This document shows, one piece after another, positions 26,710-35,997 of a DNA stretch of 64,000 nucleotides (position 1 is the stretch's first letter; each line of letters opens with the position of its first letter). Location: the NCBI RefSeq assembly GCF_000963005.1, contig NZ_JZHZ01000007.1:275546-339545 (forward strand), in the 5' to 3' direction. A program made the position numbers and the translations under genes. Source of the stretch: Xanthomonas sp. GPE 39 (GTDB taxonomy: Bacteria > Pseudomonadota > Gammaproteobacteria > Xanthomonadales > Xanthomonadaceae). The notes under the pieces were generated by a model, which worked only from the letters and a program-made list of their open reading frames with translations, was not told the DNA's origin and did not search any database.

Positions 26710-26864
26710 GGAGGGAGCCCTTGAGGCCGCAGTCGATCCGGCTGCGGCAATCTCCGGCAGGAATGCGCGCTCGCACCGGCAACGTCCGTGGCGAAGGTGT
26801 AAGCTATTGATCCCAAAGTCAAAGCCCTAGTGCTGCGGCGTGCCGCCGACACCACTGCCCTGCC

Positions 26865-27890
26865 GTGCCGACCACGCTCCCGCTCCTCGCTGCCGACCTG
26901 CCCGCGCGCTACGCCGCTTCGCTGCGCCTATCCGTTGCCCCCATGATGGATTGGACAGATCGCCATTGCCGAGTATTCCACCGGCTGCTGGCGCCGTCGG
27001 CGCGCTTGTATACCGAGATGGTGCATGCCAATGCGGTGGTGCTGGGCGATCGCGCACGTCTGTTGGATTTCGATGCGGCCGAGCACCCGCTGGCGTTGCA
27101 GTTGGGGGGGAGCGATCCGACGCTGCTGGCGCAAGCAGCGCGGATTGGCCAGGACTGGGGCTACGACGAGATCAACTTGAATTGCGGTTGCCCGTCCGAC
27201 CGGGTGCAGGCCGGGCGTTTCGGCGCCTGCCTGATGCGTGAGCCGGGCCTGGTGGCCGAATGTGTGGCGGCCATGGCGACGGCGGTGGACGTGCCGGTGA
27301 CGGTGAAGTGCCGGCTGGGTGTCGATCAGGACAACGACTACGCCACATTCCTGGCGTTTGTCGATCACGTGGCGGCAGCGGGATGCCGTCTGTTCGTCGT
27401 GCATGCGCGCAATGCCTGGCTGCAGGGTTTGTCGCCCAAGGAGAACCGCGAGGTGCCGCCGTTGCGCTACGACTGGGCATATCGGCTCAAGTGCGAACGT
27501 CCGCAATTGCAGGTCGTGCTGAACGGCGGTCTGACCGACGTGGAAACGGCGCAGGCGCAGTTGGCGGCGGTCGATGGGGTCATGCTGGGGCGGGCGGCCT
27601 ATCACGACCCTTACGTCTTGCATCGGCTGGACGCCGCCCTGACCGGCGCGACGCCACGACCGCGCGTGGAATTACTGCGTGCATTACAGCCCTACGTGCA
27701 GGCGCGTTTGGCCGAGGGGCTGGCGCTCAAGCATATCGCGCGGCACTTGCTCGGGTTGTTCCATGGCCAGCCAGGTGGCCGCGCCTTCCGTCAGGTGCTC
27801 AGCGAGGGCGCGCATCGCTCTGGCGCGGATTGGGGGCTGCTGGAGCAGGCGATCCAGGTCACGCAAGGCGTGCGCCGCGTGGCTGCCTGA
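26865..27890 (+). CDS. dusA: tRNA-dihydrouridine(20/20a) synthase DusA
   Basis: A 341-residue FMN enzyme reducing uridines in the tRNA D-loop. DusA signatures are APMMDWTDRHCRVFHRLL, the catalytic cysteine in NLNCGCPSDRVQAGRFGACLM, VKCRLGVDQ, HARNAWLQGLSPKENREVPPL, and the FMN phosphate loop VLNGGL with GVMLGRAAYHDPY. The combination GCPSDRVQxGxFGACLM separates DusA from DusB/DusC. The start is the GTG at 26865 (VPTTLPLLAADL), as the first in-frame ATG (26943) would cut into the barrel. Confidence 0.95.
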   Translation: MPTTLPLLAADLPARYAASLRLSVAPMMDWTDRHCRVFHRLLAPSARLYTEMVHANAVVLGDRARLLDFDAAEHPLALQLGGSDPTLLAQAARIGQDWGYDEINLNCGCPSDRVQAGRFGACLMREPGLVAECVAAMATAVDVPVTVKCRLGVDQDNDYATFLAFVDHVAAAGCRLFVVHARNAWLQGLSPKENREVPPLRYDWAYRLKCERPQLQVVLNGGLTDVETAQAQLAAVDGVMLGRAAYHDPYVLHRLDAALTGATPRPRVELLRALQPYVQARLAEGLALKHIARHLLGLFHGQPGGRAFRQVLSEGAHRSGADWGLLEQAIQVTQGVRRVAA

Positions 27891-28272
27891 GCGCAGCGGC
27901 TAAACCCTGGGTTTGTTCGGGCCAGGTGAGCGGATGGTGCATCCCTGGGCTGTCGTGGCTGTGTTCTCCGCGCGCCCTGTGGGGTCTTTTCGCCCCCTAT
28001 TACGTTGCTGCGTTCAGGTTGCTGCGGTGTCTGGCGATCCTGTCCTCTGTGCCCGCAAACCCCTGCGCAGAGGGGCGTTGGCGGCCTGACGGTGCTGTTC
28101 AGTCGTGGCGAGTGAAATTCATTTCACTGAACCGGCTGGAGGCGGGATGGGAAAGTTCAGACCGGATTCACCCCGAAAAATCAACAATTTGGCTCAAATT
28201 TGACGTCGCCATCGCGTTCCTGAAAGGTGCCGAATTTCACAAATTTTGAACATCCCCGATCAGTCCGTTAGG
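27891..28272. other. Gap upstream of the PepSY-like gene
   Basis: This 382-base gap after dusA contains no gene I can support. The segment 28110-28260 is locally AT-richer (TTCACTGAACC, AATTTGGCTCAAATTTGAC) and is a good place for the phoPQ-region promoter. An AAATTTG inverted motif occurs near 28194-28202 but is short. Confidence 0.4.
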
Positions 28273-28632
28273 ATGCCCGTCGTGATCTTCTCCGTTCTAC
28301 GCCATTGTCGTTTTGCCGCCGTGATTGCGCTTGCGCTCGCGTCGGCTGCGGCTGGTCACGACCGGGGGCCGCCGCAATCCACTCCGGGACCAGTCGCTCC
28401 CTCGGAGCCGGCGCGCGGTCGCGAATCGGCGGGCAATTCTCTATCTGATGCGGTGCGGCGCGTGCAGCGGTCCACCGGCGGGCAGATCCTGGGTGCTGAG
28501 CGCGTGCCGTTCGATGGCCACGATATCAACCGGATCAAGTATATGGACGGACGAGGACGTGTGCGCTACATGGACGACCCGCAGCCCGCTCACGCGCCGC
28601 CGCAGCCGACCAGGCCCAACGAGCCTGACTAA
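28273..28632 (+). CDS. Small exported PepSY-like protein upstream of phoPQ
   Basis: A 119-residue protein with a signal peptide (FAAVIALALASAAAG), a proline-rich linker and a PepSY-like core (LSDAVRRVQRSTGGQILGAE, DINRIKYMDGRGRVRYMDD). PepSY-like proteins encoded just before two-component systems are common in this family and may modulate the sensor kinase in the periplasm; that role is inferred. ATG 28273 follows TTAGG. It precedes phoP by 97 bases. Confidence 0.75.
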   Translation: MPVVIFSVLRHCRFAAVIALALASAAAGHDRGPPQSTPGPVAPSEPARGRESAGNSLSDAVRRVQRSTGGQILGAERVPFDGHDINRIKYMDGRGRVRYMDDPQPAHAPPQPTRPNEPD

Positions 28633-28729
28633 TCACCACACCACGATCACCCGTGAGTATGGATAGTCCGTTCAGCCTGTTACACACCGTTCCGGCCATT
28701 GGCCATTTGTCAGTTACTAGGGAGAGTTC

Positions 28730-29413
28730 ATGCGTATCCTTCTGGTCGAAGACGAAGCTCCGTTGCGAGAGACCCTTGCTGCTCGCCTGAAGCGCGAAGG
28801 CTTTGCGGTGGATGCGGCGCAGGATGGTGAGGAAGGCCTGTACATGGGCCGTGAGGTGCCCTTCGATGTGGGCATCATCGACCTCGGTTTGCCGAAGATG
28901 TCGGGCATGGAGCTGATCAAGGCCTTGCGCGACGAAGGCAAGAAGTTCCCGGTGTTGATCCTTACCGCGCGTTCTAGCTGGCAGGACAAGGTCGAAGGGC
29001 TCAAGCAGGGCGCGGACGATTATCTTGTCAAGCCGTTCCACGTCGAGGAGTTGCTGGCGCGGGTGAACGCGCTGCTACGCCGTGCCGCTGGCTGGAGCAA
29101 GCCGACCCTGGAATGCGGCCCTGTCGCGCTGGATCTGGCGGCGCAAACCGTCAGTGTCAGCGGCAGCAATGTCGACCTGACCAGCTACGAGTACAAGGTG
29201 CTCGAGTACCTGATGATGCACGCGGGCGAACTGGTCTCCAAGGCCGATTTGACCGAGCACATCTACCAGCAGGATTTCGACCGCGACTCCAATGTGCTGG
29301 AAGTGTTCATCGGGCGCTTGCGCAAGAAGCTGGATCCGGACGGCGAGTTGAAGCCGATCGAGACCGTGCGCGGTCGCGGCTATCGGTTCGCGATTCCGCG
29401 CACCGAAGGCTGA
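28730..29413 (+). CDS. phoP: PhoP-like OmpR-family response regulator
   Basis: A 227-residue OmpR/PhoB-type regulator. The receiver has VEDEAP, phospho-acceptor Asp51 (IIDLGLPKMSGM), TAR and KPFH switch residues. The C-terminal winged helix ends with ETVRGRGYRF, as in PhoP. Its partner kinase follows 37 bases downstream. PhoPQ-type systems sense divalent cations and envelope stress, and in plant-pathogenic Xanthomonas PhoP affects virulence gene expression; the assignment rests on similarity and gene order. Confidence 0.9.
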   Translation: MRILLVEDEAPLRETLAARLKREGFAVDAAQDGEEGLYMGREVPFDVGIIDLGLPKMSGMELIKALRDEGKKFPVLILTARSSWQDKVEGLKQGADDYLVKPFHVEELLARVNALLRRAAGWSKPTLECGPVALDLAAQTVSVSGSNVDLTSYEYKVLEYLMMHAGELVSKADLTEHIYQQDFDRDSNVLEVFIGRLRKKLDPDGELKPIETVRGRGYRFAIPRTEG

Positions 29414-29450
29414 TCGCAGCCGCTCGCGAACAAGCTAAGGAAGCGACCGC

Positions 29451-30866
29451 GTGGCGGCACGATCCAGTTGGTATAAGCGCTGGCGCCCACGTTCTTTGCA
29501 GGCGCGCCAGTTGCTCGCCGCCAGTCTCAGTCTGGTGGCGTTCCTGGCCGCAGCCGGCTACGCGCTGGATCAGGCCTTCGCCGATACGGCATTGAGTAAC
29601 CTGCGCGAGCGCCTGAAAAGCTACGCCACCGCCTACGCCAACAATATCGACGTGGCCCGCGACGGGTCGCTGTACATCAACAACGACAAGCCGCCGCCCG
29701 ATCCGCATTTTGATCGCCCCGGTAGCGGTTTGTATGCGCAGATCGTGATGCCCAACGAGCGCTGGATCTCGATGTCCAGCGAAGGCCCATTGCCGCCGCG
29801 TGGCGGCATGCTTGAGCCGCGCCAGGAAACCTTCGACGGCCCTTGGCCGATGACCCAAATCGACGGCAGCGTCGGCGAGGTCTATCGCTACGGCATCGGC
29901 CTGGCTTACGTGCGTCGAGACAAGGAAACCCCGGTCACCATCTACATCATGGAGGACACGCGCGCGTTGGGTGCGCAGTTGCGTGTGTTCCGCGGTCGGG
30001 TGTGGTTCAACCTCGGTGGTGCCGGCCTGATCCTGCTGGTGTTGCAAGCTTTCATCTTGCAGTGGAGCTTGCGGCCGCTGCGGCGGGTGATCAACGAACT
30101 GACCAAAGTGCAGCGCGGCGAGGCAGTCCGCATGGGCGATCGCCACCCGCGCGAACTAGAGCCGCTGACCGACAGCATCAATGCCTTCATCGAGAGCGAG
30201 CGCGAGAATCTGGATCGTCAGCGCAACACCCTGGCCGATCTGGCGCATAGCCTGAAGACGCCGTTGGCGGTGCTGCGCACCCAGCTCGACAGCGATGCGC
30301 AAGGGCCGGAACTGCGCGAGGAACTGGACGCGCAACTGCGGCGGATGAACAACCTGGTTTCCTATCAGCTCGCCCGTGCCGCTTCCAGTGGCCACAAACT
30401 GTTCTCCGCGCCATTGCCGATCGAGCCCAGTGCCGAGGAGATCGTGCGTGGGCTGGAAAAGGTCTACGCCGCCAAGGGCGTGCTGTGCGAGTTCGACATC
30501 GAGCCGAGCGCACGGTTCCACGGCGAACCCGGCGATTTGCAGGAATTGCTCGGCAACCTGCTGGAGAACGCGTTCAAGTGGGCGCGTCGGCGGGTGCTAT
30601 TGAGTGTGCGCCCGACACCGGCCGCCGGTAGTCGCCGTGCTGGCCTGGTCATTGTGGTGGAGGACGATGGTCCCGGTATCGCTCCGGAGGAAGTGGTACA
30701 CATCCTGCAACGCGGTGTACGTGGCGATGAACGCGTGCATGGCCACGGCATTGGCCTGGCGATCGTCCAGGATCTGGTCAAGGGTTATCGTGGCGAGTTG
30801 CAGGTGAGCCGCTCCGAGGAACTGGGCGGCGCCAGTTTTCTGGCGACCCTGCCGCCTGGTTTGTAG
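29451..30866 (+). CDS. phoQ: PhoQ-like sensor histidine kinase
   Basis: A 471-residue membrane kinase: first membrane segment at residues ~20-40, a ~145-residue periplasmic sensor, second membrane segment ~187-205, HAMP, then the phospho-acceptor His266 in LADLAHSLKTPLAVLRTQL. The N box (LLGNLLENAFKWARR), G1 (VEDDGPGIAPEE) and G2 (HGHGIGLAIVQDL) boxes are intact. The start is GTG 29451. The periplasmic domain has an acidic stretch less marked than in E. coli PhoQ, so the ligand may differ. Confidence 0.9.
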   Translation: MAARSSWYKRWRPRSLQARQLLAASLSLVAFLAAAGYALDQAFADTALSNLRERLKSYATAYANNIDVARDGSLYINNDKPPPDPHFDRPGSGLYAQIVMPNERWISMSSEGPLPPRGGMLEPRQETFDGPWPMTQIDGSVGEVYRYGIGLAYVRRDKETPVTIYIMEDTRALGAQLRVFRGRVWFNLGGAGLILLVLQAFILQWSLRPLRRVINELTKVQRGEAVRMGDRHPRELEPLTDSINAFIESERENLDRQRNTLADLAHSLKTPLAVLRTQLDSDAQGPELREELDAQLRRMNNLVSYQLARAASSGHKLFSAPLPIEPSAEEIVRGLEKVYAAKGVLCEFDIEPSARFHGEPGDLQELLGNLLENAFKWARRRVLLSVRPTPAAGSRRAGLVIVVEDDGPGIAPEEVVHILQRGVRGDERVHGHGIGLAIVQDLVKGYRGELQVSRSEELGGASFLATLPPGL

Positions 30867-31005
30867 CCGCGCAGACCGTAGGTCCGGCCGAGGTGAATCC
30901 CGTGGAAATGAACGCGCAATATCCAACGGCGACTTAACCCGGCAAGCTTCCAGGCGCGGATACTGCGCCGACTTTCAACCCGTTTTACCGACGAGGAGCA
31001 TCCGC

Positions 31006-32589
31006 ATGCCCGAGTTTCGGCATCGTCCTGTCGCATCGCGCTTGCGCGTGCATGGTCGCCGTGTATTGCATACGACCCAGCGCTTGATGCTATCGCTGCT
31101 GTTGGTGCTGTTTACGGTGGGTGCCATCGCCGCCAGCCAAAAGTTACTTGAGCGCGACGATGCGCGCTGGTTGCAATCGATGACCAACGGTCTGGATGGC
31201 CCCAGCGTGGCACAGTTCCAGCGCGATGGACGCAAACGCTTCCTTCGCGCGCAATTGCAGGCACCTGATGGCGATGCGACCTTGCCTGCGCCAGTGCGTG
31301 CGGAACTGGACGGCTATGAGGCATTGCACACGCCAGTGCAGGAGTTGCTTCGGCAGCAGGCCAACGCTCAGGAAGCGATTAAGGCGATGCCTGACGGCGA
31401 GGCCAAGGTCGCGGCGAAGAAGGCGACTCAGCATCACGCCGATGTGCTGCTGATGCAGGCCCGACAGGCGCAGGTGCTACGCGCGATCTATGCACCTGAC
31501 CAATTGCGCGAACAGATGGTGTGGTTCTGGCTCAACCATTTCAGTGTATTCGCCAATAAGGGCCGACTGCGCTGGACCGTCGCCGACTATGCAGACAACG
31601 CAATCCGTCCGCATGCGTTGGGCAAGTTCTCCGATCTGTTGCTGGCAACGTTGCAGAGCCCAGCGATGCTGGAATATCTGGATAACGCCCAGAACGCCAA
31701 AGGGCGTATCAACGAAAACTACGCGCGCGAATTGATGGAGTTGCATACGCTGGGCGTGAATGGTGGCTACACCCAACATGACGTGCAGCAATTAGCGTTG
31801 ATCCTCACAGGCGTCGGCATCGCTCCTGCTGACCGCGCGGCACCGCCGAAGTTACCGCCGCTCTTGCAGACGCAGTACCTGCGCCGCGGTGCATTCGAGT
31901 TCAATCCGGCGCGACACCAACCAGGCGATAAAACGCTGCTCGGTCAACGCATCGCCGGTGGTGGTTTCGATGAAGTCGAACGTGCGGTGCAATTGATTGT
32001 GCGTCAGCCTGCGTGTGCGCAGTTCGTGTCGCGACGCTTGGCCGAATCCTTCGTCGCCGACGATCCGCCGCCGGCGCTGGTACAGAAAATGGCGCGGACC
32101 TTTCAACATAGCGATGGCGATATCGCAGCGGTGCTGCAGGTCATGTTCACTGCTCCAGAGATGACGGCCGGAGCGCCGCATAAGTTCAAGGATCCATATC
32201 GTTTCCTGGTGTCGGCGCTGCGCTTGGCTTACGACGGGCAGATCATTCTCAATCCGCAGCCGTTGCTGGGATGGTTGAATCAGATGGGCGAGCCGAGTTT
32301 CGGGCGCATTACTCCCGATGGCTGGCCATTGCAGTCCAGTGCCTGGAACAGTTCGGGGCAGATGGCACAGCGCTTTGAGATCGCACGCGCGATTGGTAAC
32401 GGCAACACGCAGTTGTTCACTCGCGATGGACAGCAGGGCGGCGGCTTTCCACAACTGAGTTCGCCGCTGTATTACCAGGCGATCGAGCCGCAACTGAGCG
32501 CTGCCACGCGCCAGGCACTGGCACAGGCGCGCTCTGCGCAGGAATGGAATGCGTACCTGCTGGCTTCACCCGATTTCAATTACCGTTGA
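31006..32589 (+). CDS. DUF1800 family exported protein
   Basis: A 527-residue DUF1800 protein with an N-terminal hydrophobic segment (LMLSLLLVLFTVGAIAAS). Family motifs include MVWFWLNHFSVFANKGR, NENYARELMELHTLGVNGGYTQHDVQQLA and the C-terminal LLGWLNQMGEPSFGRITPDGWP. The family's reaction is not known; members are usually paired with DUF1501 genes and are thought to act on or assemble extracytoplasmic material. GAGGAG precedes the ATG, and the DUF1501 gene follows after 30 bases. Confidence 0.9.
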   Translation: MPEFRHRPVASRLRVHGRRVLHTTQRLMLSLLLVLFTVGAIAASQKLLERDDARWLQSMTNGLDGPSVAQFQRDGRKRFLRAQLQAPDGDATLPAPVRAELDGYEALHTPVQELLRQQANAQEAIKAMPDGEAKVAAKKATQHHADVLLMQARQAQVLRAIYAPDQLREQMVWFWLNHFSVFANKGRLRWTVADYADNAIRPHALGKFSDLLLATLQSPAMLEYLDNAQNAKGRINENYARELMELHTLGVNGGYTQHDVQQLALILTGVGIAPADRAAPPKLPPLLQTQYLRRGAFEFNPARHQPGDKTLLGQRIAGGGFDEVERAVQLIVRQPACAQFVSRRLAESFVADDPPPALVQKMARTFQHSDGDIAAVLQVMFTAPEMTAGAPHKFKDPYRFLVSALRLAYDGQIILNPQPLLGWLNQMGEPSFGRITPDGWPLQSSAWNSSGQMAQRFEIARAIGNGNTQLFTRDGQQGGGFPQLSSPLYYQAIEPQLSAATRQALAQARSAQEWNAYLLASPDFNYR

Positions 32590-32619
32590 TGTGCAGCTAA
32601 CGTCGCACGGAGATTCGTC

Positions 32620-33810
32620 ATGCACCGCCGCCATTTCCTGCTCGCATCCGCCACCGCTGCGGCGGGCCTGCCGTTCGCTGGGCGTTTGTTCGCTGCGCCA
32701 GCACCTTCGCCACGCTTGCTGGTGGTGTTCCTGCGCGGTGGTTATGACAGCAATAACTTGCTGGTGCCGTATGCCAGCGACTTCTATTACGCTTCGCGAC
32801 CGAGTCTGGCGATCGCACGGCCGGACCCGGCCAATCTGCAAAGCGCCATTGCACTGGATACACAATGGGGCTTGAATCCACGCTTGCGCGACACCTTGCT
32901 GCCGCTGTGGAACGATAAGCACCTGGCATTCGTGCCATTTGCCGGTACCGACGATCTGTCGCGCAGTCATTTCGAAACCCAGGACAGTATCGAGGCCGGA
33001 CAGCCGGCGGGATTGCGCAGCGACTACCGGACCGGATTTCTGGCGCGTCTATCGCAGGTGGCCACGGGTACGCCGTCGATCGCCTTCACCGATTCCTTGC
33101 CGCTGAGTTTTCAGGGAGGGCGCGATATTCCCAATCTCTCGCTCAAGCGCAATCCGATGCCTGCTTTCGACCAGCGTCAGGCCGACATCTTGGCCGGGAT
33201 GTACCACGGCACACCGCTGGCCAGCGCCGCGCACGATGGCCTGGTACTGCGTCAACAAGTTTCCCAGGCACTGGGCGAGGAGATGCAGCAAGCCAACCGT
33301 GGCGCCGCTAGTGCGCGCACCTTCGCCGAGGAAACGCGCCGCATCGCCACGCTGATGCGCGAGCGCTACCGGCTCGGCTTCGTCGACGTTGGCGGCTGGG
33401 ACACGCACGTCAACCAGGGCAGTACCGATGGCGCGCTGGCCGACAATCTGGCCAATTTGTCCGAAGGTTTGACCGTCTACGCCGACACGCTTGGCTCGGA
33501 ATGGCGCAATACCGTGGTGGTGGTGCTGTCCGAATTCGGCCGCACTTTCCGCGAGAACGGCAACAAGGGGACCGATCATGGTCACGGCACCACCTATTGG
33601 GTGATGGGCGGTGCGATCAACGGCGGCCGCATCGCCGGCGAGCAGGTGGCGGTGAGCAAGGATAGGTTATTCCAGGATCGCGATTATCCAGTGTTGACCA
33701 ATTATCGCGATCTGTTCGCCGGACTACTTGCCTGCATGTGGGGGCTGTCGCCGGCACAATTGCAGACGGTGTTCCCGCAGGCGCATGTGCGGGATCTGGG
33801 GCTGGTTTGA
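32620..33810 (+). CDS. DUF1501 family Tat-exported protein
   Basis: A 396-residue DUF1501 protein with a Tat-type signal (HRRHFLLASATAAAGLPFAG). DUF1501 is sulfatase/alkaline phosphatase-like; visible motifs are LLVVFLRGGYDSNNLLVPY, DVGGWDTHVNQG, VVVLSEFGRTFRENGNKGTDHGHG and WVMGGAINGG. The conserved Asp/His pattern suggests a metal site. It is translated just after its DUF1800 partner, and the pair probably functions together in the periplasm; substrate unknown. Confidence 0.9.
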   Translation: MHRRHFLLASATAAAGLPFAGRLFAAPAPSPRLLVVFLRGGYDSNNLLVPYASDFYYASRPSLAIARPDPANLQSAIALDTQWGLNPRLRDTLLPLWNDKHLAFVPFAGTDDLSRSHFETQDSIEAGQPAGLRSDYRTGFLARLSQVATGTPSIAFTDSLPLSFQGGRDIPNLSLKRNPMPAFDQRQADILAGMYHGTPLASAAHDGLVLRQQVSQALGEEMQQANRGAASARTFAEETRRIATLMRERYRLGFVDVGGWDTHVNQGSTDGALADNLANLSEGLTVYADTLGSEWRNTVVVVLSEFGRTFRENGNKGTDHGHGTTYWVMGGAINGGRIAGEQVAVSKDRLFQDRDYPVLTNYRDLFAGLLACMWGLSPAQLQTVFPQAHVRDLGLV

Positions 33811-33828
33811 TCGATGCCGGCCGTGCGC

Positions 33829-34617
33829 CTAGTCGGCGGCGAACGGGGAGGGGCCATAGAACCGTTGCAGGTGCGCGGCCACCTCGGGCATCTCGCGCTG
33901 CAAGCGTTGCGGTGCCGAGAAATGGTATTCGCTGACCACGGCAAAGAATTCTTCCGGTGCCTCGGCGGCGTAGGCGTCGATCTCGCTTGCGCGAGCGCTG
34001 TCCACACGTTTGCAGAAGGCGTCGTAGTTGCGTTGAAAATCTATCGCCCACTGTCGCTGCCATGCGTGTGGCAGCAGTGGCGTGCCATCCAGTACGCCGT
34101 CGAGGGCATCGAGTTTGTGGGCCATCTCGTGCACCGCCACGCAGTAGCCGGCGCGCGGATCGTCCAGGTCCGCCTGCACGTCGGCCCAGGACAGAATCAG
34201 CGGCCCGCTCTCCCAGGCTTCGCCGATCAATTCGTCTTCCCATTCGTGTAGCACGCCTGTGGCGTCGATGTGGCTGCGTTGCACCCGGAACGCATCCGGG
34301 TACACCAGCAACTGCGACCAGCCTTGCAGGCCGCCAGCACCGAATTCCAGCAGCGGCAGACAGCACAACGCAGCGAGTACGCCGCACTGGGCCGCATCCA
34401 ATTGCAGGCCAGCCAATGGCGAGATGGTTTTGCGATGCAGGAATTCGGCGGCGAGCGCGCGCAGACGTTGTTCGCGCGGGGCATCCAGCGACGCCACCCA
34501 TGCACAACGACGCCGGACTTCCCTCCAGAGCCTGTCGTCTATGGCTGCAGGCGCCGGCCATAGCGCACGCAGCCAGCGTGAGATCAGCGGAACATTCCTG
34601 GCAGGAAGCTGTGCCAT
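33829..34617 (-). CDS. mtfA: MtfA-type zinc-dependent peptidase
   Basis: A 262-residue member of the M90 family related to E. coli MtfA (Mlc titration factor A). The zinc motif is HEMAHKLD (residues 163-170), preceded by GPLILSWADVQADL and followed by the conserved EEFFAVVSEYHF near residue 218, supplying the third ligand. Length and motifs fit MtfA; whether an Mlc partner exists is unknown. It is convergent with the DUF1501 gene (18 bases) and its start overlaps the upstream small gene by 34 bases. Confidence 0.9.
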   Translation of the reverse strand: MAQLPARNVPLISRWLRALWPAPAAIDDRLWREVRRRCAWVASLDAPREQRLRALAAEFLHRKTISPLAGLQLDAAQCGVLAALCCLPLLEFGAGGLQGWSQLLVYPDAFRVQRSHIDATGVLHEWEDELIGEAWESGPLILSWADVQADLDDPRAGYCVAVHEMAHKLDALDGVLDGTPLLPHAWQRQWAIDFQRNYDAFCKRVDSARASEIDAYAAEAPEEFFAVVSEYHFSAPQRLQREMPEVAAHLQRFYGPSPFAAD

Positions 34618-34877
34618 TTGGGCATGCGCATGTGCGGGGCCAGATCACTGTCGCCACCACCACCGCCACCGACATCGGGTGCGTTGTCGGATTTGGCCGT
34701 GGAGGCGTGCGTGCGCGAGGCGGGTGTCGGGCGTATCCGTGCCTCGTCCATCTCGGTCGCGTCGTTGTAGGCGCAGTCGCTGTGTTGCTTGTCGGCCGTC
34801 ACATTGGACGCGTGAGCGACAACGAGCAGAAGCGGCAGCAAGAGCAGGCAGGGCAGGAGACGGCGCATCGTCGGCAT
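34584..34877 (-). CDS. Small exported protein upstream of mtfA
   Basis: A 97-residue protein with a signal peptide (LLPCLLLLPLLLVVAHAS), a low-complexity middle with a six-glycine run and a conserved-looking tail MPKWHSFLPGMFR. Its 3' end overlaps the mtfA start by 34 bases in another frame, suggesting coupling. I do not recognise a family. Either ATG 34877 or 34868 may start it; neither has a good ribosome-binding site. Confidence 0.6.
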   Translation of the reverse strand: MPTMRRLLPCLLLLPLLLVVAHASNVTADKQHSDCAYNDATEMDEARIRPTPASRTHASTAKSDNAPDVGGGGGGDSDLAPHMRMPKWHSFLPGMFR

Positions 34878-35019
34878 CTGGTGCGGGCGGCGGTGACCCT
34901 GGATTCTAACGCGATTTTCAGGTGCTGCATGTAACAGCGCTGGGCGTGCGCTGTGTGTTCCCGCATACTTTTCCGCTCCGAGGTCGCGCCCTGACGGGTG
35001 CCAGGATTGAAACGAGGCG

Positions 35020-35997
35020 ATGGAACCTGCGTTGGACGAGCGCGAACTACTGGCCCGGCTCAGCCAAGGTCGCCTGTCCGGCGATGCCTTGGCCCGCTCG
35101 TGCGGGTTGACCCGGGCCGCGGTGTGGAAGCGGATCCAGGCGCTGCGCGCGGCTGGCGTGGAGATCGATGGCCGCGCCGGCGAAGGCTATGGCCTGGTGC
35201 GGCCGCTGGAGCTGCTCGATGTCCAGGCCATCCGCGCCGGGCTGGTTCCGGCGGCACGCCAAGCGCTGGCCAGCCTGGAGGTTGCCTGGACCCTGGTGTC
35301 CAGCAACACGACCCTGCTGGCGCGGCCGGTCCCGGCGCATGGCTGCGAGGTGTTGCTGGCCGAGCGCCAGACCGGTGGCCGTGGGCGTCGCGGCCGGGTC
35401 TGGGCCTCGCCGCTGGCGGCGCATCTGTATTTGTCCGTGGCCCGTGGTTTCCAGGGGGGGCTGGGGCGGCTGGGCGGCTTGAGTCTGGCCGCCGGCGTGG
35501 CGGTGGCCGAGGCACTGCACGCCGCCGGTTTCGCCACGGTCGGGCTGAAATGGCCGAACGACCTGCTCGCCGACGGCTGCAAGCTGGGTGGGCTGCTGGT
35601 GGAAGGTGGGGGCGAATTCGCCGGGCCGGCGCGCGCGGTGATCGGCCTGGGCTTGAATGTGCGCATGCCTGCGGCCAGCGCTGGGGCGATCGATCAACCT
35701 TGGACCGACCTGACGACGCTGGCCGCCACGACGGTATCGCGCAACGCCATCGCTGCGGTAGTGCTGTCGCATCTGCTGCCAGCGCTGGCGTTGTTCGATG
35801 AGCAGGGACTGTCGCCGTTCCTGCCGCGCTATGCCGCGCTGGATCTGTTGGCCGGGCGCGCGGTGCGTATCGACGACGGTGGTGTGGTGCGTGAGGGAGT
35901 GGCGCTGGGACTGGCCGAGGATGGCGCGTTACGGGTGGCGTTCGCCGATGGCGAGCGGCCGCTGCATGCCGGCGACGTCAGCGTGAGGCCGGTATGA
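35020..35997 (+). CDS. birA: Biotin--protein ligase / biotin operon repressor
   Basis: A 325-residue bifunctional BirA: an N-terminal winged helix (ELLARLSQGRLSGDALARSCGLTRAAVWKRIQALRAAGV), the biotin/ATP site GGRGRRGRVW, the central LKWPNDLLADGCKLGGLLVE and the C-terminal SH3-like domain. It biotinylates carriers such as the acyl-CoA carboxylase subunit LiuD seen at the left edge of the window. The stop overlaps coaX by 4 bases (ATGA). Confidence 0.95.
   Translation: MEPALDERELLARLSQGRLSGDALARSCGLTRAAVWKRIQALRAAGVEIDGRAGEGYGLVRPLELLDVQAIRAGLVPAARQALASLEVAWTLVSSNTTLLARPVPAHGCEVLLAERQTGGRGRRGRVWASPLAAHLYLSVARGFQGGLGRLGGLSLAAGVAVAEALHAAGFATVGLKWPNDLLADGCKLGGLLVEGGGEFAGPARAVIGLGLNVRMPAASAGAIDQPWTDLTTLAATTVSRNAIAAVVLSHLLPALALFDEQGLSPFLPRYAALDLLAGRAVRIDDGGVVREGVALGLAEDGALRVAFADGERPLHAGDVSVRPV

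Noticed and set aside
26725..26748. Hairpin GCCGCAG/CTGCGGC after the retropepsin-like gene as terminator
   Set aside because: The stem has only 7 base pairs and is not followed by a T tract.
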